The position numbers and the translations under genes were made by a program. A stretch of DNA of 64,000 nt from Neofamilia sp964461305 (lineage in GTDB: Bacteria; Bacillota; Clostridia; Tissierellales; Peptoniphilaceae). The stretch lies in contig CAYWTV010000003.1 of assembly GCA_964461305.1 (NCBI GenBank), forward strand, positions 1-64,000, given 5' to 3'. Below, piece after piece: positions 8,868 through 17,636 of this stretch (the first letter of the stretch is position 1; each line of letters starts with the position of its first letter). The notes below the pieces were generated by a model, which was not told the origin of the DNA, searched no databases, and saw only the letters and a program-made list of their open reading frames with translations.

Positions 8868-9510
8868 AGGATTTTATACTAGAAACAAAGACTTAAAATT
8901 CATTTCCCATTTAAATACTGTAGACTTGTTACAAAGAGCTATATTTTATACAAATGCAAAAATTAAATTTTCAGAAGGATTTAATGTTCATCCTAAAATG
9001 AGTTTTGGAAATCCACTGCCTTTAGGTGTATCTAGTGATTTTGAAGTTTTTGATATTGAACTAGATGAAAAAGTTAATATAGAAGATTTCATTAATAAAA
9101 TAAATGAGTATTTACCATCAGAAGTGCAAATTTTTAAAGGGATTGAAGTAACTGATAATTCTAGTATTTCAAAAATATTTAATCACTCAATTTATGAGTT
9201 TTTTATTACTACCAATATTAATTTAGAGAATGTTAAACTAGATTTTAATGATGAATTAATTATTGAAAGAAAGAAAAAATCAAAAAATAAAAAACATTTT
9301 ATTTATATAGAAGAAGACATTTCTGATTATGTAGAAGTCATTGAACCATTTAAAAAAGTTGATGACAATACCTATAAATTAATCTGTAAGTTAGAAAATA
9401 GCCACCAAAAAATTATTAATCCTCAAAGATTTATTGAAGGAGTATTTAAAAAATACAACTTGGACATATCCATATACAATGTATCCATTAATAAGAAAGA
9501 AATGATTTAA
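8857..9510 (+). CDS. TIGR03936 family radical SAM-associated protein (DUF2344)
   Basis: A 217-residue protein that accompanies the TIGR03960 radical SAM enzyme in many Firmicutes and is fused to it in some. Family hallmarks seen here are the opening I-R-G-F-Y-T-R-N-K-D-L-K-F-I-S-H-L and F-N-V-H-P-K-M-S-F-G-N-P-L-P-L-G. ATG 8857 is chosen over TTG 8851 because GAGGA at 8846-8850 lies six bases before it. The gene overlaps its partner by 11 nt. Biochemical function is unknown. Confidence 0.87.
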   Translation: MKIRGFYTRNKDLKFISHLNTVDLLQRAIFYTNAKIKFSEGFNVHPKMSFGNPLPLGVSSDFEVFDIELDEKVNIEDFINKINEYLPSEVQIFKGIEVTDNSSISKIFNHSIYEFFITTNINLENVKLDFNDELIIERKKKSKNKKHFIYIEEDISDYVEVIEPFKKVDDNTYKLICKLENSHQKIINPQRFIEGVFKKYNLDISIYNVSINKKEMI

Positions 9511-10641
9511 ATGTATGATTATGGTAATTGGGCGATTATTGAAGAAACAGAAAAATATTTAATCATAGTAGAAATTCACAATTACGAATTAGACAAGTTT
9601 GAAATATACAATATTGAGGAGAAATCTTTAGTTGGTAATATCTATAGAGGGAAAATAAAAGACAAAATTCCAGGTTTATTAGCACTTTTTGTAGATATAG
9701 GTTTAGAAAAAAATGGGTTTTTGCAATTAAAAGAAGATGAATTTTCACAATTTGGAGAGGGCAAGGATATAATAGTTCAAGTATTAGTTGACTCTATAGA
9801 TCAAAAAGGCCCAAAACTTACTAATAATTATGAATTAAAAGATGAAGCTTTAATTCTTTCACCATTTAATAACAAAATTAGAATTTCTAAAAAAATTAAA
9901 AATTCAGAATTTATAGAAAAAATTAAAATTATGTTAAATTCTACTTTAATAGATAACATAGGATGGGTTGTTAGAACTAAAGCTGAATCTTTAACTATTG
10001 AAGAATTAGAATTAAAGGCTAAATCTTTATTGAAATTTTACAAAAAACTAGAAAAAGAAAAGAGTTTTACTCCTACACCTAAGTTACTAATTGAAGATGA
10101 CAATTATGATTTATATGATTTTAAAAATGTGGATTTTATTGTAACTAATAGTAAAAAACATTTTAAAAAACTTAAATCTAAAAATTTTAATGTGAATTTA
10201 GAAAAAGATTTTAAGGTTTTAAATACGAAATATTATAAAGAAATAAAAAGCATATTTGAAAGAAAATTATCTTTAGATAATGGAATTGAATTGGTTTTTG
10301 ATAAGACAGAAGCTTTGAATGTCATAGACATAAATTCTAAAGGGTTCCCAAGAAATAAAAAAGGTATTGACTTAAATGACATTAATAAGAATGCTGTAAA
10401 AGAGATTATTAAACAGATACATTTTAGAAATATCTATGGTATAATATTAATAGATTTCATTTCAATAAATAATAAAGATAAAGAAAAAGAGATTTTAAAA
10501 TTATTCAAAGAATATTCAAAAAATTATAAAAATCCTATTAATATTATTGGATTTACAAAGTTAGGTATATTAGAATTAACTAGAAATAAAAATGTTAAAA
10601 ATTTAAAAACACAAGATTTGAATGTTAATGTTTTGAGGTAA
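9511..10641 (+). CDS. rng: Ribonuclease E/G family protein, short form without zinc-link
   Basis: Endoribonuclease of the RNase E/G family. An S1-like domain is present near residues 36-105 (G-N-I-Y-R-G-K-I, V-D-I-G-x-x-K-N-G-F-L). The two metal-binding aspartates of the catalytic DNase-I-like part are kept: D273 in V-I-D-I-N-S and D315 in L-I-D-F-I. The protein stops soon after the E-L-T-R position, at 376 residues versus about 460-500, so the C-P-x-C zinc-link and small domain that build the tetramer are missing. In relatives rplU-prp-rpmA often follow; here the pilus genes follow after four bases. Confidence 0.85.
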   Translation: MYDYGNWAIIEETEKYLIIVEIHNYELDKFEIYNIEEKSLVGNIYRGKIKDKIPGLLALFVDIGLEKNGFLQLKEDEFSQFGEGKDIIVQVLVDSIDQKGPKLTNNYELKDEALILSPFNNKIRISKKIKNSEFIEKIKIMLNSTLIDNIGWVVRTKAESLTIEELELKAKSLLKFYKKLEKEKSFTPTPKLLIEDDNYDLYDFKNVDFIVTNSKKHFKKLKSKNFNVNLEKDFKVLNTKYYKEIKSIFERKLSLDNGIELVFDKTEALNVIDINSKGFPRNKKGIDLNDINKNAVKEIIKQIHFRNIYGIILIDFISINNKDKEKEILKLFKEYSKNYKNPINIIGFTKLGILELTRNKNVKNLKTQDLNVNVLR

Positions 10642-10645
10642 AAAT

Positions 10646-12100
10646 ATGTTATCTGATACAGGTGTGAAAGATATTCTTACTAAAATATATAATTTTAATT
10701 ATTCTAGCTTAAATGACAAGCTAGACTTTAACTTCTTGTATAAAAATAGAGTAGTTCCTTTTGATGAGGATAATTACTCTATTTTTTGTGTTTCTGATTC
10801 TTATGATAATAATATAGTTTCTAATATGGAATACATGTTAAAAAAGGACTGTAAACTAAACATTATATCCAATGAAGATATGAATTTAATATTAAAAGTA
10901 TATAGTAACAAAATTAATAACCTAAAAAAGTCTAACAAATTAAGACTATTTAAAATAGAGTCATCTGAAGACAAATCAAATTCCGAAATAATAAATTACA
11001 TAAATGAACTTTTAGAATATTCAATTAATAATAACGTTACAGATATCCATATAGAGCCATTTGAAGAAAACATAAGAATTCGCATTAGAATAGATGGAGC
11101 TTTATTAGTAAAGGACTACATAAATAAGGATTTTTATTCAGTTATAATTACAAGGACAAAAATTCAAGCAAAACTTGATATTTCAGAAAGAAGGCTACCA
11201 CAAGACGGAAGGATAACTTTTAATTACAACGATAAATCTATAGATCTTAGGATTTCCATGATACCAACTATACACGGAGAAAAAATAACTATAAGAATTT
11301 TAGACTCTGAAAACAAATACAAATCCTTAAATTCATTAGGAATGTCTAAGGTAGATTCTGATTATATAAAAAATGAAATAAATAAACTAAGTGGAATGAT
11401 GCTAGTTTGTGGTCCTACAAACTCTGGTAAAACTACTACTATTTATTCGTTATTAAATGAAATAAACAAAGAAAATATAAATATTGTAACTTTAGAAGAT
11501 CCTGTAGAATATAAAATTTATGGGATAAATCAAATTCAAATAAATAATCGTCAAGGTCTAATGTTTAATAACACTTTGAGAAATATATTAAGGGCAGATC
11601 CTGAAATAATTAGTATTGGAGAAATAAGAGATGAAGAAACTGTTCAAACAGGTCTAAGAGCTGCCATTACAGGACATTACGTGTTTTCCACGATTCATAC
11701 TAGAAACTCAATTTCTGCAATTTTTAGATTAAAGGACATGAAAGCAAAAGAGTACTTAATATCTAGCGCATTAAATACAATAATTAGTCAAAGACTAATA
11801 AGGATTCTTTGCGATAATTGTAAAGAAAAAAGCAATGAAGATTTATCAAGATATAATATAAAACAGCACTACCTTCCAGTTGGATGTTCAAAATGTAACA
11901 ATGGATATAAAGGGAGAATGGGAGTTTTTGAAATATTTAAATTAGACGAAGATATTAAATCTTTAATTAACAAGGGTGGAACTTATAATGAAATTCTAAA
12001 CAAAGCTAAGTCAAAGGGATTTAAAACATTAGAAGAGAATTTAATTGAAAAAGTAAATCTTGGAGTTACATCATTTGATGAAATAATTAAATTAATATAG
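10646..12100 (+). CDS. pilB: Type IV pilus/type II secretion assembly ATPase (PilB/GspE)
   Basis: Hexameric cytoplasmic ATPase that drives pilin polymerisation. Walker A G256-P-T-N-S-G-K262-T263, Asp-box region (T-L-E-D-P-V-E) at about 282, Walker B region with G-E-I-R-D near 325-329, and an H-T-R motif near 351. The zinc-binding tetracysteine of GspE/PilB is present (C389, C392, C414, C417), which retraction ATPases of the PilT type lack, so this is an extension motor. At 484 residues it has a shortened N-terminal domain. First gene of the pilus cluster, four bases after the RNase gene, so probably cotranscribed with it. Confidence 0.93.
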   Translation: MLSDTGVKDILTKIYNFNYSSLNDKLDFNFLYKNRVVPFDEDNYSIFCVSDSYDNNIVSNMEYMLKKDCKLNIISNEDMNLILKVYSNKINNLKKSNKLRLFKIESSEDKSNSEIINYINELLEYSINNNVTDIHIEPFEENIRIRIRIDGALLVKDYINKDFYSVIITRTKIQAKLDISERRLPQDGRITFNYNDKSIDLRISMIPTIHGEKITIRILDSENKYKSLNSLGMSKVDSDYIKNEINKLSGMMLVCGPTNSGKTTTIYSLLNEINKENINIVTLEDPVEYKIYGINQIQINNRQGLMFNNTLRNILRADPEIISIGEIRDEETVQTGLRAAITGHYVFSTIHTRNSISAIFRLKDMKAKEYLISSALNTIISQRLIRILCDNCKEKSNEDLSRYNIKQHYLPVGCSKCNNGYKGRMGVFEIFKLDEDIKSLINKGGTYNEILNKAKSKGFKTLEENLIEKVNLGVTSFDEIIKLI

Positions 12101-12108
12101 AGGTTAGA

Positions 12109-13302
12109 ATGAAATATTCAGTTACTTATTTAGACCTAAATGGCAAAAAACATATAGATAATATAGAAAACACAAACATAGATAATATACTTACTCATTA
12201 TAAATCTAATAATTTAAGAATTCTAAACATAAAAGAACATAAGGACATTAAATCTAATAAAAAATTAAGTAAGAATATAAAACCCGATGTATTGAATTCT
12301 TTTTTGAATCAATTTAGTATATTATTAAAGTCAGGTATAGATGTTAAATTTGCTCTCAAAACACTACGGGAACAAGAAAACAATTCATTATTAAAAGAAG
12401 CACTTAAGAATATAGAAAATAATTTAAATTATGGCTTTACATTAAGTGAAGCTTTTTCCAAAGCTAATGTGTTTCCAGAATTAATAAGTGGGACTATATC
12501 AGCAGGGGAGGCATCCTCTAAATTACCAGAGACTTTAAAGATTTTATCAGAATACTATGAAGCCGATAGAAAAACTAAAGAAAGTTTAAAAAATGCTTTA
12601 TACTACCCAGGGATTCTTCTCTTAGTTACTTTTTTAGTGGTTATATTAATAGTCACTTTCGTACTTCCAAGATATATTGAACTTTTTAATTCATATGAAA
12701 ATTTAGAGCTTCCACTTATCACTAGGATGCTAATTTACTTTAGTAGTTTTATGTATAGATATGGACTTATAGTATTTTTACTTATTATTTTTGGTGGATT
12801 GCTATTAATAAGATTAGCAAACAATCGATTATTATATGGCTTCTCGAAAATAATTTTGAAAATTCCTTTTATTGGAAACTATATAAGAAATTACGAAACT
12901 CAAAAATTTTCTGGTATCTTTTCATTGTTAATAGGATCAGGTATAGATATTATAGAATCAATTAAAATAGCCTCAAATTCGATTAACAACCAGTTTTTAA
13001 AAAATGAAATACTTAATTCTGTAAATTATATATTAAAGGGAAATACTATATATGATTCTTTTTCTAAAACAGATGTATTTCCCAATATGTTTCTTAATCT
13101 AGTAAACATCGGAGAACACTCATCAAATTTAGTAGAAACTATGGATATTTCATTTAATTATTATAAAGATATAGTAAACCAACAAAGTAAAAAACTAACT
13201 GCAATTTTTGAACCGATTATTATAATTATTGTTTCTTTAATTGTAGGAAGTATTGTTATAGCTATTGCTTTACCGACATTTAGTTTAGTAAATATTTTAT
13301 AG
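12109..13302 (+). CDS. pilC: Type IV pilus inner membrane platform protein (PilC/GspF)
   Basis: A 397-residue protein with two GspF domains (F-L-N-Q-F-S-I-L-L-K-S-G-I-D near residue 66 and F-S-G-I-F-S-L-L-I-G-S-G near 266) and three membrane segments (about 170-190, 217-237, 370-392). It is the polytopic platform that passes rotation of PilB to the growing pilus. Start ATG 12109 has AGAGG upstream. It lies eight bases after pilB and eleven before the pilin gene. Confidence 0.93.
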   Translation: MKYSVTYLDLNGKKHIDNIENTNIDNILTHYKSNNLRILNIKEHKDIKSNKKLSKNIKPDVLNSFLNQFSILLKSGIDVKFALKTLREQENNSLLKEALKNIENNLNYGFTLSEAFSKANVFPELISGTISAGEASSKLPETLKILSEYYEADRKTKESLKNALYYPGILLLVTFLVVILIVTFVLPRYIELFNSYENLELPLITRMLIYFSSFMYRYGLIVFLLIIFGGLLLIRLANNRLLYGFSKIILKIPFIGNYIRNYETQKFSGIFSLLIGSGIDIIESIKIASNSINNQFLKNEILNSVNYILKGNTIYDSFSKTDVFPNMFLNLVNIGEHSSNLVETMDISFNYYKDIVNQQSKKLTAIFEPIIIIIVSLIVGSIVIAIALPTFSLVNIL

Positions 13303-13313
13303 GAGGAAAGATA

Positions 13314-13685
13314 ATGAAAAAGTTAAAAAAGAAAAAGTTAAAAGGCTTTACCCTGGTAGAACTAGTAATTGTCATTGCAATAATTGCTATTTTAATAAGT
13401 CTAGCTTTGCCACAGTATACCAAAGCAAAATTATCAGCGATAGTAAGCACTCATAACGCAAATGTTCAAACTATTAAAAGTGCAGCAATTATGGCAGACA
13501 TGGACAATGAAGGTGATAATTTAACTGAATCCACAAAGGAATTTTTAGAAGGTGGAGAATATCCAGATATACCTAGTGAAATAGGAAGCACTAGTTGGAG
13601 TGTAAACAAAACTGATAATCAGATATTAGTAGAACCTGGCTTAGTAGAGCTTAACGGAACTGAGATAGTGCCTGTAGGAAATTAA
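13314..13685 (+). CDS. Type IV pilin, probable major subunit
   Basis: Short basic leader then a class III signal: cleavage after G11, mature Phe12 at +1 and Glu16 at +5 (F-T-L-V-E-L), followed by a hydrophobic helix to about residue 32. Mature protein is about 112 residues with an acidic, soluble C-terminal head. It has the strongest ribosome binding site of the cluster (AGGAGG, 13301-13306), which with its first position among the pilins makes it the likely main structural subunit. No Cys pair for a disulfide loop. Confidence 0.9.
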   Translation: MKKLKKKKLKGFTLVELVIVIAIIAILISLALPQYTKAKLSAIVSTHNANVQTIKSAAIMADMDNEGDNLTESTKEFLEGGEYPDIPSEIGSTSWSVNKTDNQILVEPGLVELNGTEIVPVGN

Positions 13686-13692
13686 TATACAA

Positions 13693-14202
13693 ATGTTTAA
13701 ACTTGTAAAAAGTCCTATAATTCTGGTTATAATTGCACTATTTATATTTAATTTAATACATCAAGAAAATTTATTATTGTACACTTTAGAGTTTTATTTA
13801 TTAATGGTATTAATAAAAGAGGATGAAGAATCTTATGAAGTATCAATATTTAATTTACTTTTATTTTTTATTGTAAAAATTATTTTTATTATAATAAACG
13901 GTTCAGCTGTATCTTTAAGTACAATTATATTTGCAAATATACTTTTTACAGTAATTTATTTATTTTCTAATAAAAGCATGGGTCTAGGAGATGTAATTTT
14001 AAACGGAATATTAAGTATTAGTTATTCAGACATTTATAGCTACTTTTTGTACTTTACATTTACTTTTACATTTGGTGCTATTGATTCCATAATTAAAATC
14101 AGATTTTTAAATATGAAATTGAAATCTAAAGTACCATTTATAAAGTATTTAGTATTGGGATATTACTTTACAAGTTTTATGGGAGGTCGTTTTGTTTTTT
14201 AA
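13693..14202 (+). CDS. Minimal prepilin peptidase-like protein (A24 family)
   Basis: A 169-residue membrane protein with about five to six hydrophobic segments. It carries G97-L-G-D100 in the context S-M-G-L-G-D-V-I-L-N-G, matching the second catalytic aspartate motif of prepilin peptidases, and K-V-P-F-I-K-Y near residue 147 resembles the I-P-F-G-P motif. The first aspartate is less certain; D44 in K-E-D-E-E-S is the only good candidate. The N-terminal methylase half with its zinc cysteines is absent. Position next to the pilin gene supports a role in leader cleavage. No ribosome binding site is visible before ATG 13693. Confidence 0.7.
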   Translation: MFKLVKSPIILVIIALFIFNLIHQENLLLYTLEFYLLMVLIKEDEESYEVSIFNLLLFFIVKIIFIIINGSAVSLSTIIFANILFTVIYLFSNKSMGLGDVILNGILSISYSDIYSYFLYFTFTFTFGAIDSIIKIRFLNMKLKSKVPFIKYLVLGYYFTSFMGGRFVF

Positions 14203-15001
14203 AAAAGATATTTATGTTTTAGAAATTACAAATTTAAATAATTTAAGATTATATGGTTATAAAGATAAAAATGTAATATCTAGGTTTGTAGTTGATGAAA
14301 ATATAGTAAAGGATAATGAAATTTTAGATGATATTCAATATTCCTATATTATTAATAAATTTCTAAGGGATATAGACAATTCTAGTAGAATAGTCCTAAG
14401 ACTAAATTCAACTGAGAATATTTTCAGATATGAAAATGTAGAGTCATTGTCAAAGGAAGAAGCAGATAACTACATAAAATACAATTTAGACAGTATGCTA
14501 CCTGTTAATTCTGATGGATTAATAATAAAATCAAATTATTCAGAATCTCAGATTTTCGCATATGGAATAAAAGAAAATATAGTAGACTTCTATTTAAACT
14601 TACTTAATGAACTAGGTTTTAAAAATGTTTATGTAACTACCTTTATAAGTGAAGTTATAGCTATTAAAGATCAAATTGATAAAAATTGTATATTCTTAAA
14701 CATTCAACAAAACTATGTTGAAATAGTTTTAGTAGAAGATAGAAAAGTTAGTCTATATAAATCCAAAGAATTAATTAATAAATTAGATGAATCAAGGAAT
14801 ATACTAGATTACAAAGAAGAGTGGGAAATAAAGAATGTATTAGAAAGTATAGATTTTAAGATTACAAATAGTAAAATTGATAAAATATATATTTTTGGAA
14901 ACAAATCTATATTTTATCACTGGAAAAATATAATATTAAATGAATATGATTTTGAAATAGAAGAACTTAACTTTAAAGAAGAAGATTATTTTGGAGTATA
15001 A
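14192..15001 (+). CDS. pilM: PilM-like type IV pilus assembly protein
   Basis: A 269-residue cytoplasmic protein resembling the actin-like PilM/GspL-cytoplasmic fold: opening D-I-Y-V-L-E-I-T, an E-E-A-D-N-Y-I-K-Y-N-L-D region near 90-101 like PilM subdomain 1C, and G-F-K-N-V-Y-V-T near 146. Sequence is weakly conserved; the call leans on order (PilM before PilN and PilO). Start is TTG 14192, preceded by GGGAGG at 14181-14186, overlapping the peptidase gene by 11 nt. It probably links the motor and the PilN/PilO membrane pair. Confidence 0.7.
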   Translation: MFFKKDIYVLEITNLNNLRLYGYKDKNVISRFVVDENIVKDNEILDDIQYSYIINKFLRDIDNSSRIVLRLNSTENIFRYENVESLSKEEADNYIKYNLDSMLPVNSDGLIIKSNYSESQIFAYGIKENIVDFYLNLLNELGFKNVYVTTFISEVIAIKDQIDKNCIFLNIQQNYVEIVLVEDRKVSLYKSKELINKLDESRNILDYKEEWEIKNVLESIDFKITNSKIDKIYIFGNKSIFYHWKNIILNEYDFEIEELNFKEEDYFGV

Positions 15002-15003
15002 TT

Positions 15004-15519
15004 ATGAAACCAGTAAACTTTAATGAAATATCTGACAACAATAAAAATTATGATTATAGAAAGTTAGTTTTAATACTACCAATTATTTTATTGCTAACTT
15101 TTATATTATTTGACAATAAAAATTTAGATGATGAGATATCTGTATTAGAAAATAAAACCTTATATACAAAAGAAGATGTAACAATTTTGTCTCAAGAAAA
15201 CTCCAAGCTTAAAGAAGAGTATCAATACTTGGAAAAATACAATTTATTTTACAAAGAATTAGACAATAATAAGGAATATGAAAGAGAACTCAACTTATTA
15301 ATCTATTCTTTAATGGAAAATTCTTCAGAAAATACTTTTATAAAAGATGCTAGATTCAAGGATCTAAAAATTTCTATAGATGGCATATCAGATTCTCAAG
15401 AAAATATATCACTATTTATGGAAAATTTATATGAGTCTGAAAACCTACAACTAGAAATCAATGAAATAGAGTTTATTAATGGTTATTACACTTTCAATAT
15501 TTTTGGAGAAATACTATGA
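15004..15519 (+). CDS. pilN: PilN-like type IV pilus assembly protein
   Basis: A 171-residue bitopic protein: about 18 cytoplasmic residues, one membrane segment (about 20-36), then a coiled coil (about 40-85) and a small ferredoxin-like C-terminal domain. The N-terminus M-K-P-V-N-F-N could supply the PilM-binding segment, as the conserved I-N-L-L motif does in PilN. Assigned by topology and by its place between pilM-like and pilO-like genes, since sequence similarity is low. Its end overlaps the next start by four bases. Confidence 0.65.
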   Translation: MKPVNFNEISDNNKNYDYRKLVLILPIILLLTFILFDNKNLDDEISVLENKTLYTKEDVTILSQENSKLKEEYQYLEKYNLFYKELDNNKEYERELNLLIYSLMENSSENTFIKDARFKDLKISIDGISDSQENISLFMENLYESENLQLEINEIEFINGYYTFNIFGEIL

Positions 15520-16871
15520 GGAATTTAAATTTAAATAAAAGAGAAAAAATACTTATATATGTTCTTACCATTGTTTTGTTATTGTTTATTTATATGAATT
15601 TTATTAGAGATGCAAAAGTAACAAAAATTAACTCATTGAAATTAAATGAAAGTACAGCCCAAGAATGTGAGGATTTGATTAAATTAAACTCTTCCTTTGA
15701 AAATGATATAAAAAATCTATCTAAAGTTAATGATAGGATAAGTAATCAACATTTAAATTTTGGAAATAGAGTAGACCTAGCAGAAAAAATTGTTGAACAT
15801 AATCTAGAATTGATTTCCTACTCAATATCTAAACCACAAAGAGAATCATATGAAGGTATGGATTACATCTATATTGAGTCAGTGTCTATTTTAGAAGGAA
15901 CCTTAGGATACTTTATAAATTTATTAAAGTACATCGAAAACATAGAATATCTATATATGAACGAATACTCCATAAATAGAATTAATCATGAAAAGTTCCA
16001 GTTTACTATAATATTAAGAGAATTTACATTAAAAGATCTACCTATTACAGGTATTACTTATAGAGAAATTAATGGAGATAGTGAACTGTCAAATCCAGAT
16101 TCTAGTTTAATTAATGCTTTATACAATAATGACAGTAATATTATTGATGAAGATAAAGAGGAAGAAACCAATACTAGTTCTAATACTAAAAATAACTCTT
16201 CAGTAAATAAATCAGCTAGTAAATCTAATACTTCAAAATCTAGTTCCTCTCCAAGTACTAAAGAACAAAGTAGTAATAAAAGTGAGCCAAACTTAGAAAG
16301 TCTATCTTCAAAACCCACTAAAGAGGAAGTAATTGAATTAATTTATCCAGAAAAAAATGTAGAAATTGATAATAAAACTTCTGAGGAAATAATCCTTAAT
16401 AATCCAGAAGATATTTTTAAACTCATCGAAAATAACAGTAGGAATGTAAATGATTTTAATAAATTAGATAAAGACCGTTATTATCCATTGTTAAATGGTG
16501 AATACGCTAAAAACAATTATGGTTTTTTAAAAGAAAATTCCAATATAGAATCATTAAAAAACGATGAGCAGCTAACTTTGAATATAGAAAATACATTACC
16601 AATGTCAGAAAATCCCCTTGTAATAAAGAGGAAATTTACTCATTTATATTTTGAATTAGATGGAAAAGTTGGTACAGAATTGACGATGTATTTCCTCGAT
16701 GATAATTATAAATTAATACCAGTAGAGTTTATTAAGGTAAAAAATGGTATAGAATCATTTATACTAGAACTTCCAACTGATTTTTCTTATCCAGTGGATA
16801 TTGAATCTTTAATAACCTACAACAAAGGTGAAAATCATGGAAAAATTAAAAATATTGTTGCTTTTGATTAA
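15516..16871 (+). CDS. pilO: PilO-like type IV pilus assembly protein with extra C-terminal domain
   Basis: A 451-residue bitopic protein. Residues 1-190 have the PilO layout: short cytoplasmic start, membrane segment (about 12-28), coiled coil, then a ferredoxin-like domain ending F-T-I-I-L-R-E-F. Next comes a Ser/Asn/Lys-rich linker (about 205-265) and a further 180-residue domain that PilO proteins lack; its fold is unknown to me. The extra domain may be an extracytoplasmic binding module suited to a monoderm wall, which is inference. Overlaps the previous gene by four bases and the next by 35. Confidence 0.65.
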   Translation: MRNLNLNKREKILIYVLTIVLLLFIYMNFIRDAKVTKINSLKLNESTAQECEDLIKLNSSFENDIKNLSKVNDRISNQHLNFGNRVDLAEKIVEHNLELISYSISKPQRESYEGMDYIYIESVSILEGTLGYFINLLKYIENIEYLYMNEYSINRINHEKFQFTIILREFTLKDLPITGITYREINGDSELSNPDSSLINALYNNDSNIIDEDKEEETNTSSNTKNNSSVNKSASKSNTSKSSSSPSTKEQSSNKSEPNLESLSSKPTKEEVIELIYPEKNVEIDNKTSEEIILNNPEDIFKLIENNSRNVNDFNKLDKDRYYPLLNGEYAKNNYGFLKENSNIESLKNDEQLTLNIENTLPMSENPLVIKRKFTHLYFELDGKVGTELTMYFLDDNYKLIPVEFIKVKNGIESFILELPTDFSYPVDIESLITYNKGENHGKIKNIVAFD

Positions 16872-17307
16872 AAACCAAAAAACAAAGGGAGTAACTATTT
16901 TAGAATTAATAATTACCATTGGTATATTATCAATGTTACTCCTTTTAGTTATGATAAATACTAATTTAATTTCCAATAGACTAGAAGAAACAGAACTTAA
17001 AATAATAGAAAGAAGTATAAATACTACTAGGAATATGTCAATTTCTTCTAGGACAAGACATAAAATTGAGTTTCAATCTGAGAGTGTTTATTATACTTCT
17101 TATAACAATGAGACAAATGAATTAAAGGAGCTGAAAATTAATTTTACTCATCCCTTATCTAATAAAAATAGTTTTACTTTTACAGAAAAAGGAAGTACAG
17201 CATACGATGGATCTGGAACTATTATTTTAGAAGGTAAAAATGAATCATATTCCATTTCTGTTACGCCAGCAGTTGGAAAAGTGAATGTAAGGAAACTAGA
17301 TCAATGA
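16837..17307 (+). CDS. Type IV pseudopilin (GspH-like)
   Basis: A 156-residue prepilin. An 18-residue leader ends K-T-K-G18, and the mature chain begins V-T-I-L-E with Glu23 at +5, then a hydrophobic helix. The remaining beta-rich part is of GspH/FimT type length. ATG 16837 is preferred to the in-frame GTG 16828, because AAAGGTG just upstream is a reasonable ribosome binding site. Overlaps pilO-like gene. Likely a minor subunit that primes pilus assembly. Confidence 0.82.
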   Translation: MEKLKILLLLIKNQKTKGVTILELIITIGILSMLLLLVMINTNLISNRLEETELKIIERSINTTRNMSISSRTRHKIEFQSESVYYTSYNNETNELKELKINFTHPLSNKNSFTFTEKGSTAYDGSGTIILEGKNESYSISVTPAVGKVNVRKLDQ

Positions 17308-17636
17308 AAGGAAAAATTAAAGGATTTGTATTTATTGAATTAATAATTTCAGTTTTCATACTTTCAATTATTTCAATTGGAATATATAAATCCATTATTA
17401 CACTTCAAAATATCAATAGGACTCAAGAAATTCAAAAAGAACTTTTACAAATAGGAAAAAACATAATAGAATCAGAAATTAGCGGTATATCCTATATTCA
17501 CAACAATAATGAATTTGACATTGATATAAAAAGAAAAAATCATTCAGAAAACTTAGGAAAGATTACAGTTAATGTCTATTCTCAGGAGATAGATTATGAA
17601 ACAAAATTATCTATATATTATGAAATTGAAAACTAA
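17304..17636 (+). CDS. Type IV pseudopilin (minor subunit)
   Basis: A 110-residue prepilin with a seven-residue leader (cleavage after G7), mature F-V-F-I-E with Glu12 at +5, and a hydrophobic helix to about residue 28. The short soluble domain resembles GspI-like minor pseudopilins in size. ATG overlaps the previous stop by four bases. It forms part of three consecutive minor pilin genes, the usual priming-complex arrangement. Confidence 0.82.
   Translation: MKGKIKGFVFIELIISVFILSIISIGIYKSIITLQNINRTQEIQKELLQIGKNIIESEISGISYIHNNNEFDIDIKRKNHSENLGKITVNVYSQEIDYETKLSIYYEIEN

Noticed and set aside
16058..16318. Leu/Ser-rich open frame on the minus strand
   Set aside because: Mirror of the Ser/Asn-rich linker of the PilO-like gene with no ribosome binding site.
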